A stretch of DNA of 64,000 bases from Haloplanus sp. CK5-1 (GTDB lineage: Archaea; Halobacteriota; Halobacteria; Halobacteriales; Haloferacaceae): contig NZ_CP147505.1 in NCBI RefSeq assembly GCF_037201915.1, positions 3,100,001 through 3,164,000 on the forward strand. Direction: 5' to 3'. Both the position numbers and the translations under genes were made by a program. The notes beneath the pieces are model-generated. The model did no database searches. It was not told the origin of the DNA and saw only the letters and a program-made list of their open reading frames with translations. Of this stretch, positions 53,604-63,032 are shown piece after piece. How positions within the stretch are numbered: position 1 is the stretch's first letter; each line of letters begins with the position of its first letter.

Positions 53604-54311
53604 ATGCCGGAACACGATCTGCCGCCCGTCGACCGAACCATCGCCAAACAACTGATAGCGTTCGTTTTGGACACGTCCAGCCTGAGTGAAGAACGGATTG
53701 CTGCACTGAACGAGGGGCTGGAACGTTTCCGAGACGAGATGGAAGAGTTAGTTGAGGAATATACAGCCCTCGAGGGTTTAGAGATAGCGGTCGTGTCTTT
53801 CGGTGGAAGCGTGACGGTCGAACGGGAGTTCACACCCATCGAAAACTGGACCCCACCGACGCTAACGACGGGGAGTGGTAGTCCCATGGGGGCGGCGATA
53901 ATGGAGACGTGCAGGATGATAGAAGATCGCAAAGAAGCATACAGAGCCAGCGGCACGGCCTACCACATGCCCGAAGTCTGGCTAGTGACCGGTTCGACCC
54001 CGACGGACATGACCGAAGGGGACGAGACGTGGGACCGAGTCACGAGAACGCTGGAAAGGGGAGTGTCCGACGATCACATTCTATTCGTTCCGGCCGGTAT
54101 CAGTGGGACCGGTTTGGAGGAGTGTGCTCGGCTGTTCCCCGAAACGGGCCTCCCGCTGTTCGAACTCGAGGACCGAGAACGCATGTTTCGGGACTATTTC
54201 GAACTCGTTGCCGAGAGCCCTCAGAGGGACTACATCTACACTTCACCGACACAAGGCATCGCCTTCGTCCAACTGATCGAGGACTCCGTGGCACTGTCGG
54301 TTGTCGACTAG
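53604..54311 (+). CDS. Stand-alone vWA-domain protein with a degenerate metal site
   Basis: The 235-residue protein has the von Willebrand factor A fold of the YegL/TerY type: AFVLDTSSLSEERIAALNEG, LEIAVVSFGGSVTVEREFTP, TGSGSPMGAAIMETCRMIED, PEVWLVTGSTPTDMTEGDET and ILFVPAGISGTGLEECARLF. The MIDAS motif is altered (D-T-S-S-L instead of D-x-S-x-S). Usual partners (PP2C phosphatase, kinase) are not adjacent. Base composition is AT-richer than neighbours, suggesting transfer. ATG 53604 is preferred because AGGAG precedes it by 8 nt. Confidence 0.75.
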   Translation: MPEHDLPPVDRTIAKQLIAFVLDTSSLSEERIAALNEGLERFRDEMEELVEEYTALEGLEIAVVSFGGSVTVEREFTPIENWTPPTLTTGSGSPMGAAIMETCRMIEDRKEAYRASGTAYHMPEVWLVTGSTPTDMTEGDETWDRVTRTLERGVSDDHILFVPAGISGTGLEECARLFPETGLPLFELEDRERMFRDYFELVAESPQRDYIYTSPTQGIAFVQLIEDSVALSVVD

Positions 54312-54348
54312 CTACTCGAGCACACGACCGAGAGGGAGCGAGCGTCGT

Positions 54349-54900
54349 TCAGAGCGGAACCCGCGCGACGGTGTCGTACTCGGGGCCGTCCGGGGTGAGC
54401 GTGCTCTCGGTGAGGCGAATTTCGGTCACGTCGACGCTCCCGACCGTCGGGTCGGCCTCCCGGACGAGTCGCTGGACCGCCCGCTTCCCGCGGGCGTCGT
54501 CCATCCGGGCGAGGGTGACGTGTGGGGTGAACTCGTGGTCAGCGGGATCGAACCCGAGTGCCGTCGTCTCCCGTTCGACCGCCTCGTGGAGGCGCGTGAG
54601 TTCCGGACCGCCCGCCTCGACGCCCGCCCAGACGACGCTGATGTACGTCATCGAGGGGAAGACGCCGTAACCACCGACCGTGAGTCGGAACGGATCGACG
54701 CCGGCGTCGTCGACGGCGGTCGCGAGGGCGCGTTCGACCGCGTCACACCGGTCGGGGTCGACCTCGCCGAGGAACTCGAGGGTGACGTGGGCGTCGGTGG
54801 GGTCGACGAGGCGAAGCCCGTCGGCGTCGGGGAGTCGGGCCTGTGCGTCCGCGATCGGGTCGGCCAGTCCGTCGAGGTCGACGCTGACGAACAGTCGCAT
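54349..54900 (-). CDS. thpR: RNA 2',3'-cyclic phosphodiesterase (ThpR/LigT)
   Basis: The 183-residue 2H-phosphoesterase has both catalytic His motifs, HVTLEFLGEVD (N-terminal half) and HVTLARMDD (C-terminal half), in the start MRLFVSVDLDGLADPIADA. It hydrolyses 2',3'-cyclic phosphates on RNA; a tRNA-ligase activity was described historically. ATG 54900 is the start of the conserved strand; upstream in-frame sequence overlaps the divergent promoter. Confidence 0.92.
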   Translation of the reverse strand: MRLFVSVDLDGLADPIADAQARLPDADGLRLVDPTDAHVTLEFLGEVDPDRCDAVERALATAVDDAGVDPFRLTVGGYGVFPSMTYISVVWAGVEAGGPELTRLHEAVERETTALGFDPADHEFTPHVTLARMDDARGKRAVQRLVREADPTVGSVDVTEIRLTESTLTPDGPEYDTVARVPL

Positions 54901-54985
54901 ACCGACCGTCGGATCGCCCGAATCATAAACTGCCGCCCCGCCCGGTGACGCAGGCCTTAACCCACCAGCCGCCCAAGTCGAGAGC

Positions 54986-55717
54986 ATGGAAGACGACCGT
55001 CCGCACCGCTTCTCGGAGGGCCAAGGGTTCGACGAGGAGTACGAGGAGTTCTCGCTCGATCCACCGGAACTGTCCGTCGATCCCGGGGAGGTCGACCCCG
55101 TCGATTCGCGGGTGTTGACCGACCTGCTCGACGAGCGAGACGTGGGGAGCGACCAGGTCGACGCCGAACAGTTGCTCGACGTCGGTCTCTCCTACATGGG
55201 GATCAACCGGTTCGAAGAGGCGACCGAGACGTTCGAACGGGCCGCCGAGTTCGCCGAGGACGACCTGGTGCGACAGGAGGCGTGGGTGAACAAGGGGGCC
55301 GCCCACGCCCAACTCGAGGAGTACGACGCCGCCGTCGGCGCCTACGAGGAGGCCCTGTCGATCGACGAGGACTCCGAACACGCCGCCTCGGCGCACACCA
55401 ACCTCGCGTACGCGCTCTGGGAGTGGGGGCGTACGGAGCAGGCGCTCAACCACGCCGAGCGCGCGGTGGAGGTCGACTCCCGCTTCGCGGAGGGGTGGTA
55501 CAACCGGGGCTTCTTCCTCGCCGAGCGTGGCCTCTACGAGGATGCGGTGAACGCCCTCGACAACGCCATCCGACTGGGGATGCGCACCGGACCGGTGCTG
55601 GAGGAGAAGGCACGGGCGCTGGAGGAACTGGGCCAAGAGGAGGAGGCCGAGCGGACCCAAGAGCGGGCGGCGGAACTCCGCGAGGAGGCCGAGCGCGAAC
55701 TGATCGAGGAAGGGTAG
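54986..55717 (+). CDS. TPR-repeat protein
   Basis: The 243-residue acidic protein has an extended N-terminus of about 60 residues and at least four tetratricopeptide repeats, e.g. LLDVGLSYMGINRFEEATET, AWVNKGAAHAQLEEYDAAVG, HTNLAYALWEWGRTEQALNH and GWYNRGFFLAERGLYEDAVN. A C-terminal helix of Glu/Arg follows. It should serve as a protein-binding scaffold. The stop codon is directly followed by the ATG of a DUF424 gene, so both form one operon. Confidence 0.88.
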   Translation: MEDDRPHRFSEGQGFDEEYEEFSLDPPELSVDPGEVDPVDSRVLTDLLDERDVGSDQVDAEQLLDVGLSYMGINRFEEATETFERAAEFAEDDLVRQEAWVNKGAAHAQLEEYDAAVGAYEEALSIDEDSEHAASAHTNLAYALWEWGRTEQALNHAERAVEVDSRFAEGWYNRGFFLAERGLYEDAVNALDNAIRLGMRTGPVLEEKARALEELGQEEEAERTQERAAELREEAERELIEEG

Positions 55718-56008
55718 ATGCTGCTCCGGGAGCGCGAGACGCCGGAGGGACTGCTGGTGGCCGTCTGCGACGAGGAGTGTCTCGGTGAGACCTACGAACA
55801 CGAGGCGGGGTCGCTGACCGTGACCGAGGAGTTCTACGGCGGGAGCGAGGCCGACGCCGACGACGTGGTCGACGCGCTGACCCGCGCGTCGGTCGCGAAC
55901 CTCGTCGGCGACCGCTGTGTCGGCGTCGCCGTCGGTGCGGGTCTCGTCGACCAAGAACGGATCCTCCACTTGGACGGCACGCGCCACGCCCAACTGCTCT
56001 GGCTGTAG
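55718..56008 (+). CDS. DUF424 family protein
   Basis: The 96-residue protein matches the archaeal DUF424 pattern: MLLRERETPEGLLVAVCDEE, CLGETYEHEAGSLTVTEEFY, ASVANLVGDRCVGVAVGAGL and HLDGTRHAQLLWL. It is conserved across archaea and its role is unknown, though a link to translation has been suggested from gene neighbourhoods. It begins at the base after the TPR stop codon. Confidence 0.85.
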   Translation: MLLRERETPEGLLVAVCDEECLGETYEHEAGSLTVTEEFYGGSEADADDVVDALTRASVANLVGDRCVGVAVGAGLVDQERILHLDGTRHAQLLWL

Positions 56009-56009
56009 C

Positions 56010-56720
56010 CTACACGATCGATCCTTCGAGTTCCTGCACCTCTGACATCGGCCCGACGTCCACGTAGTGGGTCTCCCCCGAGTCGCCGGTTGGAAGGATA
56101 CGGATGCGGTAGGACCGGTCGGGATCGACGTCGAAGATGACGGACCCGGTCTTCGAACTGCCGCCGAGCACCGTCGTCGTGGCGATCGATTCGACGTCGA
56201 TCCGATCGTCGTCGTCGATCTTGGGTGACGCCTCGTCGTCGACGTAGCGAGTTTGCTCCTCGTTGCCGACGATGAACTCGTTTCGCGGGAACGAGATGGC
56301 GTCGCTCTGTGGGTTGCTGAGTTCCAACACGACGATCAGGAACGTGCCGTCGGCGGTCGAACTGTTCGCACTGCCGCCGACCTCGTCAGCCCGGAAGAAG
56401 TTCGTGATCCGGTAGCCGATTTCGCTCCCGTCGGTGCCGACGGTGAACGACTCGTCGAGAGAGTGTGTCGGCGCGGACGGTTCGGGCGTCGCCGTCGCCG
56501 TCGACTCGGGCGTGTCCGTCGCCGTCCCCGTCGGCGTCGCCGTCGAGGTGGGAGTCACCGTCCCCGTCGGCGTCGCCGTCGAGGTGGGAGTCACCGTCCC
56601 CGTCGGCGTCGCCGTCGTCGTCCCCGTCGGCGTCGATCCGCCACCGCCACCGCCGCCACACCCCGCGAGCAGCCCCGAAACGATCGTCCCACAGACGGTG
56701 AGTACCCTGCGACGTTCCAT
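56010..56720 (-). CDS. DUF4352-like lipoprotein with a Thr-Pro stalk
   Basis: The 236-residue protein has an Arg-rich signal (MERRRVLTVCGTIVSGLLAG) ending in a lipobox Cys, a Gly7 spacer, and a stalk of TPTGT/TPTSTA repeats, probably glycosylated. The globular part shows VGTDGSEIGYRITNFFRADE, GTFLIVVLELSNPQSDAISF and TGSVIFDVDPDRSYRIRILP, the beta-sandwich of DUF4352-type extracellular proteins. ATG 56720 fits a TATA-like CTTTAT about 25 nt upstream. It is convergent with DUF424, with 1 bp between stops. Confidence 0.82.
   Translation of the reverse strand: MERRRVLTVCGTIVSGLLAGCGGGGGGGSTPTGTTTATPTGTVTPTSTATPTGTVTPTSTATPTGTATDTPESTATATPEPSAPTHSLDESFTVGTDGSEIGYRITNFFRADEVGGSANSSTADGTFLIVVLELSNPQSDAISFPRNEFIVGNEEQTRYVDDEASPKIDDDDRIDVESIATTTVLGGSSKTGSVIFDVDPDRSYRIRILPTGDSGETHYVDVGPMSEVQELEGSIV
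56529..56625. repeat. 42-bp tandem repeat in the lipoprotein stalk
   Basis: The unit coding TPTSTATPTGTVTP occurs twice in direct succession, almost without change at DNA level, and is followed by a shorter partial copy. It lies fully in frame, so copy number can vary without breaking the gene. Confidence 0.75.
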
Positions 56721-56852
56721 ACGGAACATCTCTCGCGTCCGGATAAAGAATGTGTCGGATAGCCTACCGAACGCGGCGGCGAAACCGAAACCGGTTGACC
56801 GAACGACAGGACACCGAAGGGGTGTTATCCGTCCGGGTCGTAGCCGGCGGCA

Positions 56853-58130
56853 ATGGGAGTCCAGGAATCGTATCCGATCGACGTAGAGGCCATCCGGGCC
56901 GACTTCCCCATCCTCGACCGGACGGTCGGGGGGGACGTGGAGACGCCCGGAGAGGGTCCCGACGACGACACGCCGCTGTACTATCTCGACAACGCCGCGA
57001 CGAGTCACACGCCGGACCAAGTGATCGACACCATCGCCGACTACTACCGTGGCTACAACGCCAACGTCCACCGCGGCATCCACCAGTTGAGTCAGGAGGC
57101 CTCGGTCGCCTACGAGGAGGCCCACGACACGGTGGCCGACTTCGTCGGAGCCGCGGGACGGGAAGAGGTCGTCTTCACCAAGAACACCACCGAAGCCGAG
57201 AACCTCGTCGCCTACGCCTGGGGACTCGCTGAACTCGGCCCCGGCGACGCCGTCGTCCTCAGCGAGATGGAACACCACGCGTCGCTCGTGACGTGGCAAC
57301 AGATCGCGAAGCGGACCGGCGCGGAGGTGCGGTACATCGCCGTCGACGACGACGGCTACCTCGACATGGATCACGCCGCCGACCTGATCGACGACGACGT
57401 CGAGATGGTGTCCGTGGTCCACGTCTCGAACACGCTGGGGACCGTGAATCCGGTCGCCGACCTGGCCGACCTGGCCCACGACCACGACGCCTTGATCTTC
57501 GTCGACGGCGCCCAATCCGCGCCGACTCGCCCCGTCGACGTGAAAGCGATGGACGCCGACTTCTTCGCGTTCTCGGGGCACAAGATGTGTGGGCCGACCG
57601 GCATCGGCGCGCTCTACGGGAAAGAGGGGATCTTGGAGTCGATGCAGCCGTATCTCTACGGCGGCGACATGATCCGTCGGGTAACTTTCGACGACGCGAC
57701 GTGGGAGGACCTCCCCTGGAAGTTCGAGGCCGGCACCCCCTCCATCTCGCAGGGCGTCGCCTTCGCCGCCGCGATCGACTACCTCGAAGAGATCGGGATG
57801 GAGACGGTCCAGGCCCACGAGGAACTCCTCGCGGAGTACGCCTACGACCGCCTGACGGAGTTCGACGACGTGACGGTCTACGGCCCGCCGGGTGACGACC
57901 GGGGCGGCCTCGTCGCGTTCAACGTGGACGGCGTCCACGCCCACGACCTCTCCAGTATCGTCAACGATCACGGCGTCGCCATCCGGGCGGGCGACCACTG
58001 CACCCAGCCCCTGCACGACAAGCTCGGGGTCGCCGCCTCCGCGCGGGCCTCCTTCTACGTCTACAACACTCGCGAGGAGATCGACGCCCTGATCGATGCG
58101 GTCGCCGAGGCGCGCGAACTGTTCGCGTAG
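56853..58130 (+). CDS. sufS: Cysteine desulfurase, SufS type
   Basis: The 425-residue PLP enzyme mobilises sulfur from cysteine for Fe-S assembly. It shows YYLDNAATSHTPDQVID, VVFTKNTTEAENLVAYAWG, SEMEHHASLVTWQQIA, VDGAQSAPTRPVDV, the PLP-binding Lys in FFAFSGHKMCGPTGIGALYG and the catalytic Cys in IRAGDHCTQPLHDKL. An insertion of about 15 acidic residues near the N-terminus (GDVETPGEGPDDDTP) is typical of haloarchaea. The other suf genes are not next to it. Confidence 0.94.
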   Translation: MGVQESYPIDVEAIRADFPILDRTVGGDVETPGEGPDDDTPLYYLDNAATSHTPDQVIDTIADYYRGYNANVHRGIHQLSQEASVAYEEAHDTVADFVGAAGREEVVFTKNTTEAENLVAYAWGLAELGPGDAVVLSEMEHHASLVTWQQIAKRTGAEVRYIAVDDDGYLDMDHAADLIDDDVEMVSVVHVSNTLGTVNPVADLADLAHDHDALIFVDGAQSAPTRPVDVKAMDADFFAFSGHKMCGPTGIGALYGKEGILESMQPYLYGGDMIRRVTFDDATWEDLPWKFEAGTPSISQGVAFAAAIDYLEEIGMETVQAHEELLAEYAYDRLTEFDDVTVYGPPGDDRGGLVAFNVDGVHAHDLSSIVNDHGVAIRAGDHCTQPLHDKLGVAASARASFYVYNTREEIDALIDAVAEARELFA

Positions 58131-58253
58131 CGCAGGCCGCGCTCTTTTCGCTCACGAGCCGTCGGCTCCACACGTAGCGTCGAAAAAATCGGGGTCGATC
58201 GGTCGGGCGATGCGGTGCAGCGACGGGTCGGAGTGGGTGGGCTGTGGCCTACC

Positions 58254-59945
<1,692 letters not shown>

Positions 59946-59970
59946 AATCAACCTTTGATTGATTGTGATT

Positions 59971-59980
59971 CTATAAAAAT
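59971..59980 (-). promoter_or_regulatory. TATA box of the thermosome gene
   Basis: ATTTTTATAG on the minus strand, centred 31 nt before the ATG, is preceded by CGCAAC. Known haloarchaeal cct promoters have a CGAA-type element just before an AT-rich box and respond to heat; this arrangement is similar, but heat regulation is only inferred. Confidence 0.6.
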
Positions 59981-60098
59981 GTTGCGTTCCACGGTGTGCG
60001 ACATCGTGTCGCAGTCACGCGATTATCGGAATCGGCTGGCGGTAGCTACTCGGGGGAATATCGTTACTCGTTACCGTGGGTCGGGGGACGACGGGGGG

Positions 60099-60641
60099 TC
60101 AGTTCGAGGGCTGGAGGTCGGCGCCGCGGGAGAGTTCGTTGTGCTTGCGCTCGAGGAAGCCGTACACCGCACCGTGGGGCGCACCGTCGAGTAGCATCTC
60201 GGCGGCCCGGCGGACGGCTTGGACCTCCTCGGGTCCCCCGATGATGCCGAGGGTGGTGCCGTAGATGACCACCTCGGCCCCGGTGAGTTCTTCCATCAGT
60301 TCGCGGGTTCGGCCGTTCTCGCCGATGAGCCGGCCCTTCTGTCGCTGGAGGTCGTTCTTGTTACGGGTGGCGTCCTCGATGTCGATCAGATCGAACATCC
60401 GCATCTCGTCGTCGAGGAGGGAGAGCGCCGCGTCCGGCTTGAACCCGCGGCCGATGGCCCGCACGATGTCGGGCGCGACCATCGCGGTGACGGGATCACC
60501 CGTGGCGTCGATGGCGACGCTGCCGCTCTCGGAGTCGATGTCGAGGCGGACCTCGGCGCGGTCCTCGATCTCGCGCATGGTCTCGCCGCCCTCGCCGATG
60601 AGGACGCCGAGTCGGTCCTGCGGAACCTTCACGTGCTGCAT
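60099..60641 (-). CDS. KH-domain protein (Pno1/Dim2-like)
   Basis: The 180-residue protein has two KH domains: the first with VPQDRLGVLIGEGGETMREI, the second with LQRQKGRLIGENGRTRELME and VIYGTTLGIIGGPEEVQAVR. The G-x-x-G loops (GEGG, GENG) are intact. Archaeal and eukaryotic homologues act in small-subunit rRNA maturation next to RIO kinases. In many archaea it directly follows rio1; here a plus-strand oxidoreductase gene lies between them. Confidence 0.9.
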   Translation of the reverse strand: MQHVKVPQDRLGVLIGEGGETMREIEDRAEVRLDIDSESGSVAIDATGDPVTAMVAPDIVRAIGRGFKPDAALSLLDDEMRMFDLIDIEDATRNKNDLQRQKGRLIGENGRTRELMEELTGAEVVIYGTTLGIIGGPEEVQAVRRAAEMLLDGAPHGAVYGFLERKHNELSRGADLQPSN

Positions 60642-60786
60642 ACCGTGCGATACCGGTCGTAGCGGTTTAAGCGTTCGCGCTCGGTCCGGAGCGGCGTCGG
60701 CACGGCCGCCGGAACCCCACACGCGTCGCCTCGAACGCCGAGCATACCCGTCCGAGTCCGAGCCCCGAGTCGAGATGCCCGCCCGG

Positions 60787-61779
60787 ATGGATGCCTACAC
60801 GATCGACGAGTTCGGTGACCCGGACGTGTTCGAGCGGACGGTGCCCGAGATACCGGAGCCCGCCTCCGACGAGATCCGCGTCGACGTCGTCGCCTCCAAC
60901 GTCAACCCGGTCGATTACAAGGTCCGCCGGGGTGATATCCCCGAGTTCGCGCCCGCCTTCCCGGCGACCCTCCACTGTGACGTGTCCGGCGTCGTCGACG
61001 CGACCGGCAACGACGTCGACGCCTTCGAGGTTGGCGACGAGGTGTACGGGATGCCCGGCGGCGTCGGCCGACAGGGCGCACTCGCCGACTGCGTCGTCGG
61101 CCACGCGGACACGTTCGCGTCGGCCCCCGAGTCGATCCCGCTCGAAGACAGCGCCGCGCTCCCCGTCGTCGCCCTGACCGCGTGGGAGACGCTCGCCGAC
61201 AAGGCCACCGTCGACGTCGGCGACGACGTGGTGGTCTACGGCGCGACGGGCGGTGTCGGCCACGTCGGCGTCCAACTGGCCGACTGGTTCGGCGCGACCG
61301 TCACCGCGACGGCGTCGAGCGAGGAGAAACGCTCGCTCGCGCGGGACCTGGGGGCCGACGCCACGGTCGACTACACCCGGACCGGCGTCGAATCGTACGT
61401 CGACGAACACACGGACGGGACCGGCTTCGACGTGGTGTTCGATCCGGTCGGTGATGACCACCTCGACACGGCGTTCGAGGCGGTTCGCCCCTACGGATCG
61501 GTCGTCACGACCGAGCCCAGCGCGGCGGAAGACGTCGACCTCGCGCCGATGCACGCCACCTCGCTGGAACTCGGGGTCGTGCTCGTGATCCATCCGGTGC
61601 TTGCCGGTCGGGGGCAGGAGCGGATCGGCGAGGAACTGGAGACCATCGCGACGCTCGTCGACAAAGGGGCGGTCGCCCCACACATCGACGGACGGTACGC
61701 GTTCGACGAGGTTGCGGACGCCCACCGCCGCGCCGAGCGCGGCGACTTCGTCGGGAGACTGCTGCTCGTCGACGAGTGA
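60787..61779 (+). CDS. Quinone oxidoreductase-like MDR protein
   Basis: The 330-residue protein is a zinc-free medium-chain reductase: VDVVASNVNPVDYKVRRGD, CDVSGVVDATGNDVDAFEVG, VVALTAWETLADKATVDVGD, the NADPH fold VVVYGATGGVGHVGVQLADW and DYTRTGVESYVDEHTDGTGF. No structural or catalytic zinc Cys cluster is present, as in NADPH:quinone reductases. ATG 60787 is used; an ATG four codons earlier is possible. It is inserted between the KH and RIO1 genes on the opposite strand. Confidence 0.88.
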   Translation: MDAYTIDEFGDPDVFERTVPEIPEPASDEIRVDVVASNVNPVDYKVRRGDIPEFAPAFPATLHCDVSGVVDATGNDVDAFEVGDEVYGMPGGVGRQGALADCVVGHADTFASAPESIPLEDSAALPVVALTAWETLADKATVDVGDDVVVYGATGGVGHVGVQLADWFGATVTATASSEEKRSLARDLGADATVDYTRTGVESYVDEHTDGTGFDVVFDPVGDDHLDTAFEAVRPYGSVVTTEPSAAEDVDLAPMHATSLELGVVLVIHPVLAGRGQERIGEELETIATLVDKGAVAPHIDGRYAFDEVADAHRRAERGDFVGRLLLVDE

Positions 61780-61785
61780 CGGCGG

Positions 61786-62649
61786 TCAGTCGTCGGCCGG
61801 TTCGGTCACGAACGCCCGGAGGTCGGCCGGGTCGACGTCGATCCCCTGCCGGGAGAAGAAGGCGGCCACGTTGCGACAGTCCCGGTCCAGGAAGTCGTCG
61901 GCGTTGGGGTGGTGGACCGTCGCCGCCTGCCCGAGGTCGATGACGACGAGTTCGCCGTCGTGGATGATGAGGTTGTACTCCGAGAGGTCGCCGTGGACGA
62001 GGCCGGCCCGGTAGAGCCGGCGCATGTACTCCCGGACCACCTCGAACGCCGTCTCGGGATTCTCGACGTTCACCTCCGCGAGGCGACGGGCACGCTCCTC
62101 GACCAACCCCACGAGTTCCATCACAAGGACGTTGCGCTCGACGGCGATGGGTCGCGGCACCCGGACGCCCGCCGACCGCGCACGCCGCAGGTTGGCGAAC
62201 TCCTTTTTCGTCCACGCCAGCACCACCTTCTTCTTGTCCGAGCCGATCCCCTCGAACCGCGGGTCACCCTCGAGGTACTCCCGCATCTGCTGGAAGTTCG
62301 AGGCGTTGATGCGGTAGATCTTCACCGCCACGTCGCCCGCCTCGCCCAGCGCCTCGTAGACGTTGGCCTCCTTCCCCGTCGAGATGGGGCCGCCGAAGGC
62401 CTCGATGTGACCGTCCTGAACGAGTTTGTAGATGGCCGCGAAGGTGGCGTCGTCGAACACCGACTGCTCGACTTTGAACTGGTCGGCGTCCTTCAGGCGC
62501 TTGCGGAACTCGGCGAACTCGCGGTCGCGCTTCCTGGCGATCCGGTCCGCCTCGGTGTCGGAGACGTCGATCTCTTCCCACTCGTCGCCGAAGTCCTCAC
62601 CCTCGCCCTCCTCGGGGTTCAGCAGGCCGTACTCCTCGCGGTCACTCAT
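61786..62649 (-). CDS. rio1: RIO1-type serine/threonine kinase
   Basis: The 287-residue kinase shows the RIO1 marks: P-loop STGKEANVYEALG, invariant Lys in VAVKIYRINASNFQQM, hinge VLVMELVG, catalytic LVHGDLSEYNLII and metal loop VVIDLGQAATVHHPNAD. An acidic N-terminal tail of about 40 residues precedes the winged part. RIO1 acts in late small-subunit maturation. It lies 40 bp after eIF1A on the same strand, the usual archaeal order. Confidence 0.95.
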   Translation of the reverse strand: MSDREEYGLLNPEEGEGEDFGDEWEEIDVSDTEADRIARKRDREFAEFRKRLKDADQFKVEQSVFDDATFAAIYKLVQDGHIEAFGGPISTGKEANVYEALGEAGDVAVKIYRINASNFQQMREYLEGDPRFEGIGSDKKKVVLAWTKKEFANLRRARSAGVRVPRPIAVERNVLVMELVGLVEERARRLAEVNVENPETAFEVVREYMRRLYRAGLVHGDLSEYNLIIHDGELVVIDLGQAATVHHPNADDFLDRDCRNVAAFFSRQGIDVDPADLRAFVTEPADD

Positions 62650-62689
62650 TCACCGGAGGTACGTCGTCAGGGCGTAAAAGTCCCGCCGA

Positions 62690-62980
62690 CTACTCGATGT
62701 GGCCTTCGCGTCGCAGTTGGTCCGCCTCCGCCTTCTCGTAGCGCCACTCGATGTCCGCCTTCTCGTCCTGCCAGTCCCACGGTTCGACGAGGACGACGTC
62801 GTCCTCGCGGATCCAGATGCGCTTTTGCATCCGACCCGGGATGCGGGCGGTGCGCTCGACGCCGTCGGCACACCGCACCTTCACTCGGTTGTCCCCAAGC
62901 ATGTCCGTCACGACGGCGAACACCTCGTCGTCGTCGGGCATTCGGAGGTCCGTCCGCCCACCGTTCTCGTCCTCGCTCAT
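62690..62980 (-). CDS. eif1A: Translation initiation factor 1A
   Basis: The 96-residue OB-fold protein reads [40 protein letters not shown] and [20 protein letters not shown], the archaeal aIF1A. It helps start-codon selection on the small subunit. It sits between tyrS and rio1, probably in one transcript. Confidence 0.95.
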   Translation of the reverse strand: MSEDENGGRTDLRMPDDDEVFAVVTDMLGDNRVKVRCADGVERTARIPGRMQKRIWIREDDVVLVEPWDWQDEKADIEWRYEKAEADQLRREGHIE

Positions 62981-63032
62981 GAGCGCGGGTTTGAGGTCAC
63001 GAGAGTTAAACCCGCCGACGTGTCCTCGACGG

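Noticed and set aside
56010-58016. 668-residue frame opposite sufS that ends in the lipoprotein
   Set aside because: The upstream part is antisense shadow of sufS; the lipoprotein signal and TATA spacing define a start at 56720.
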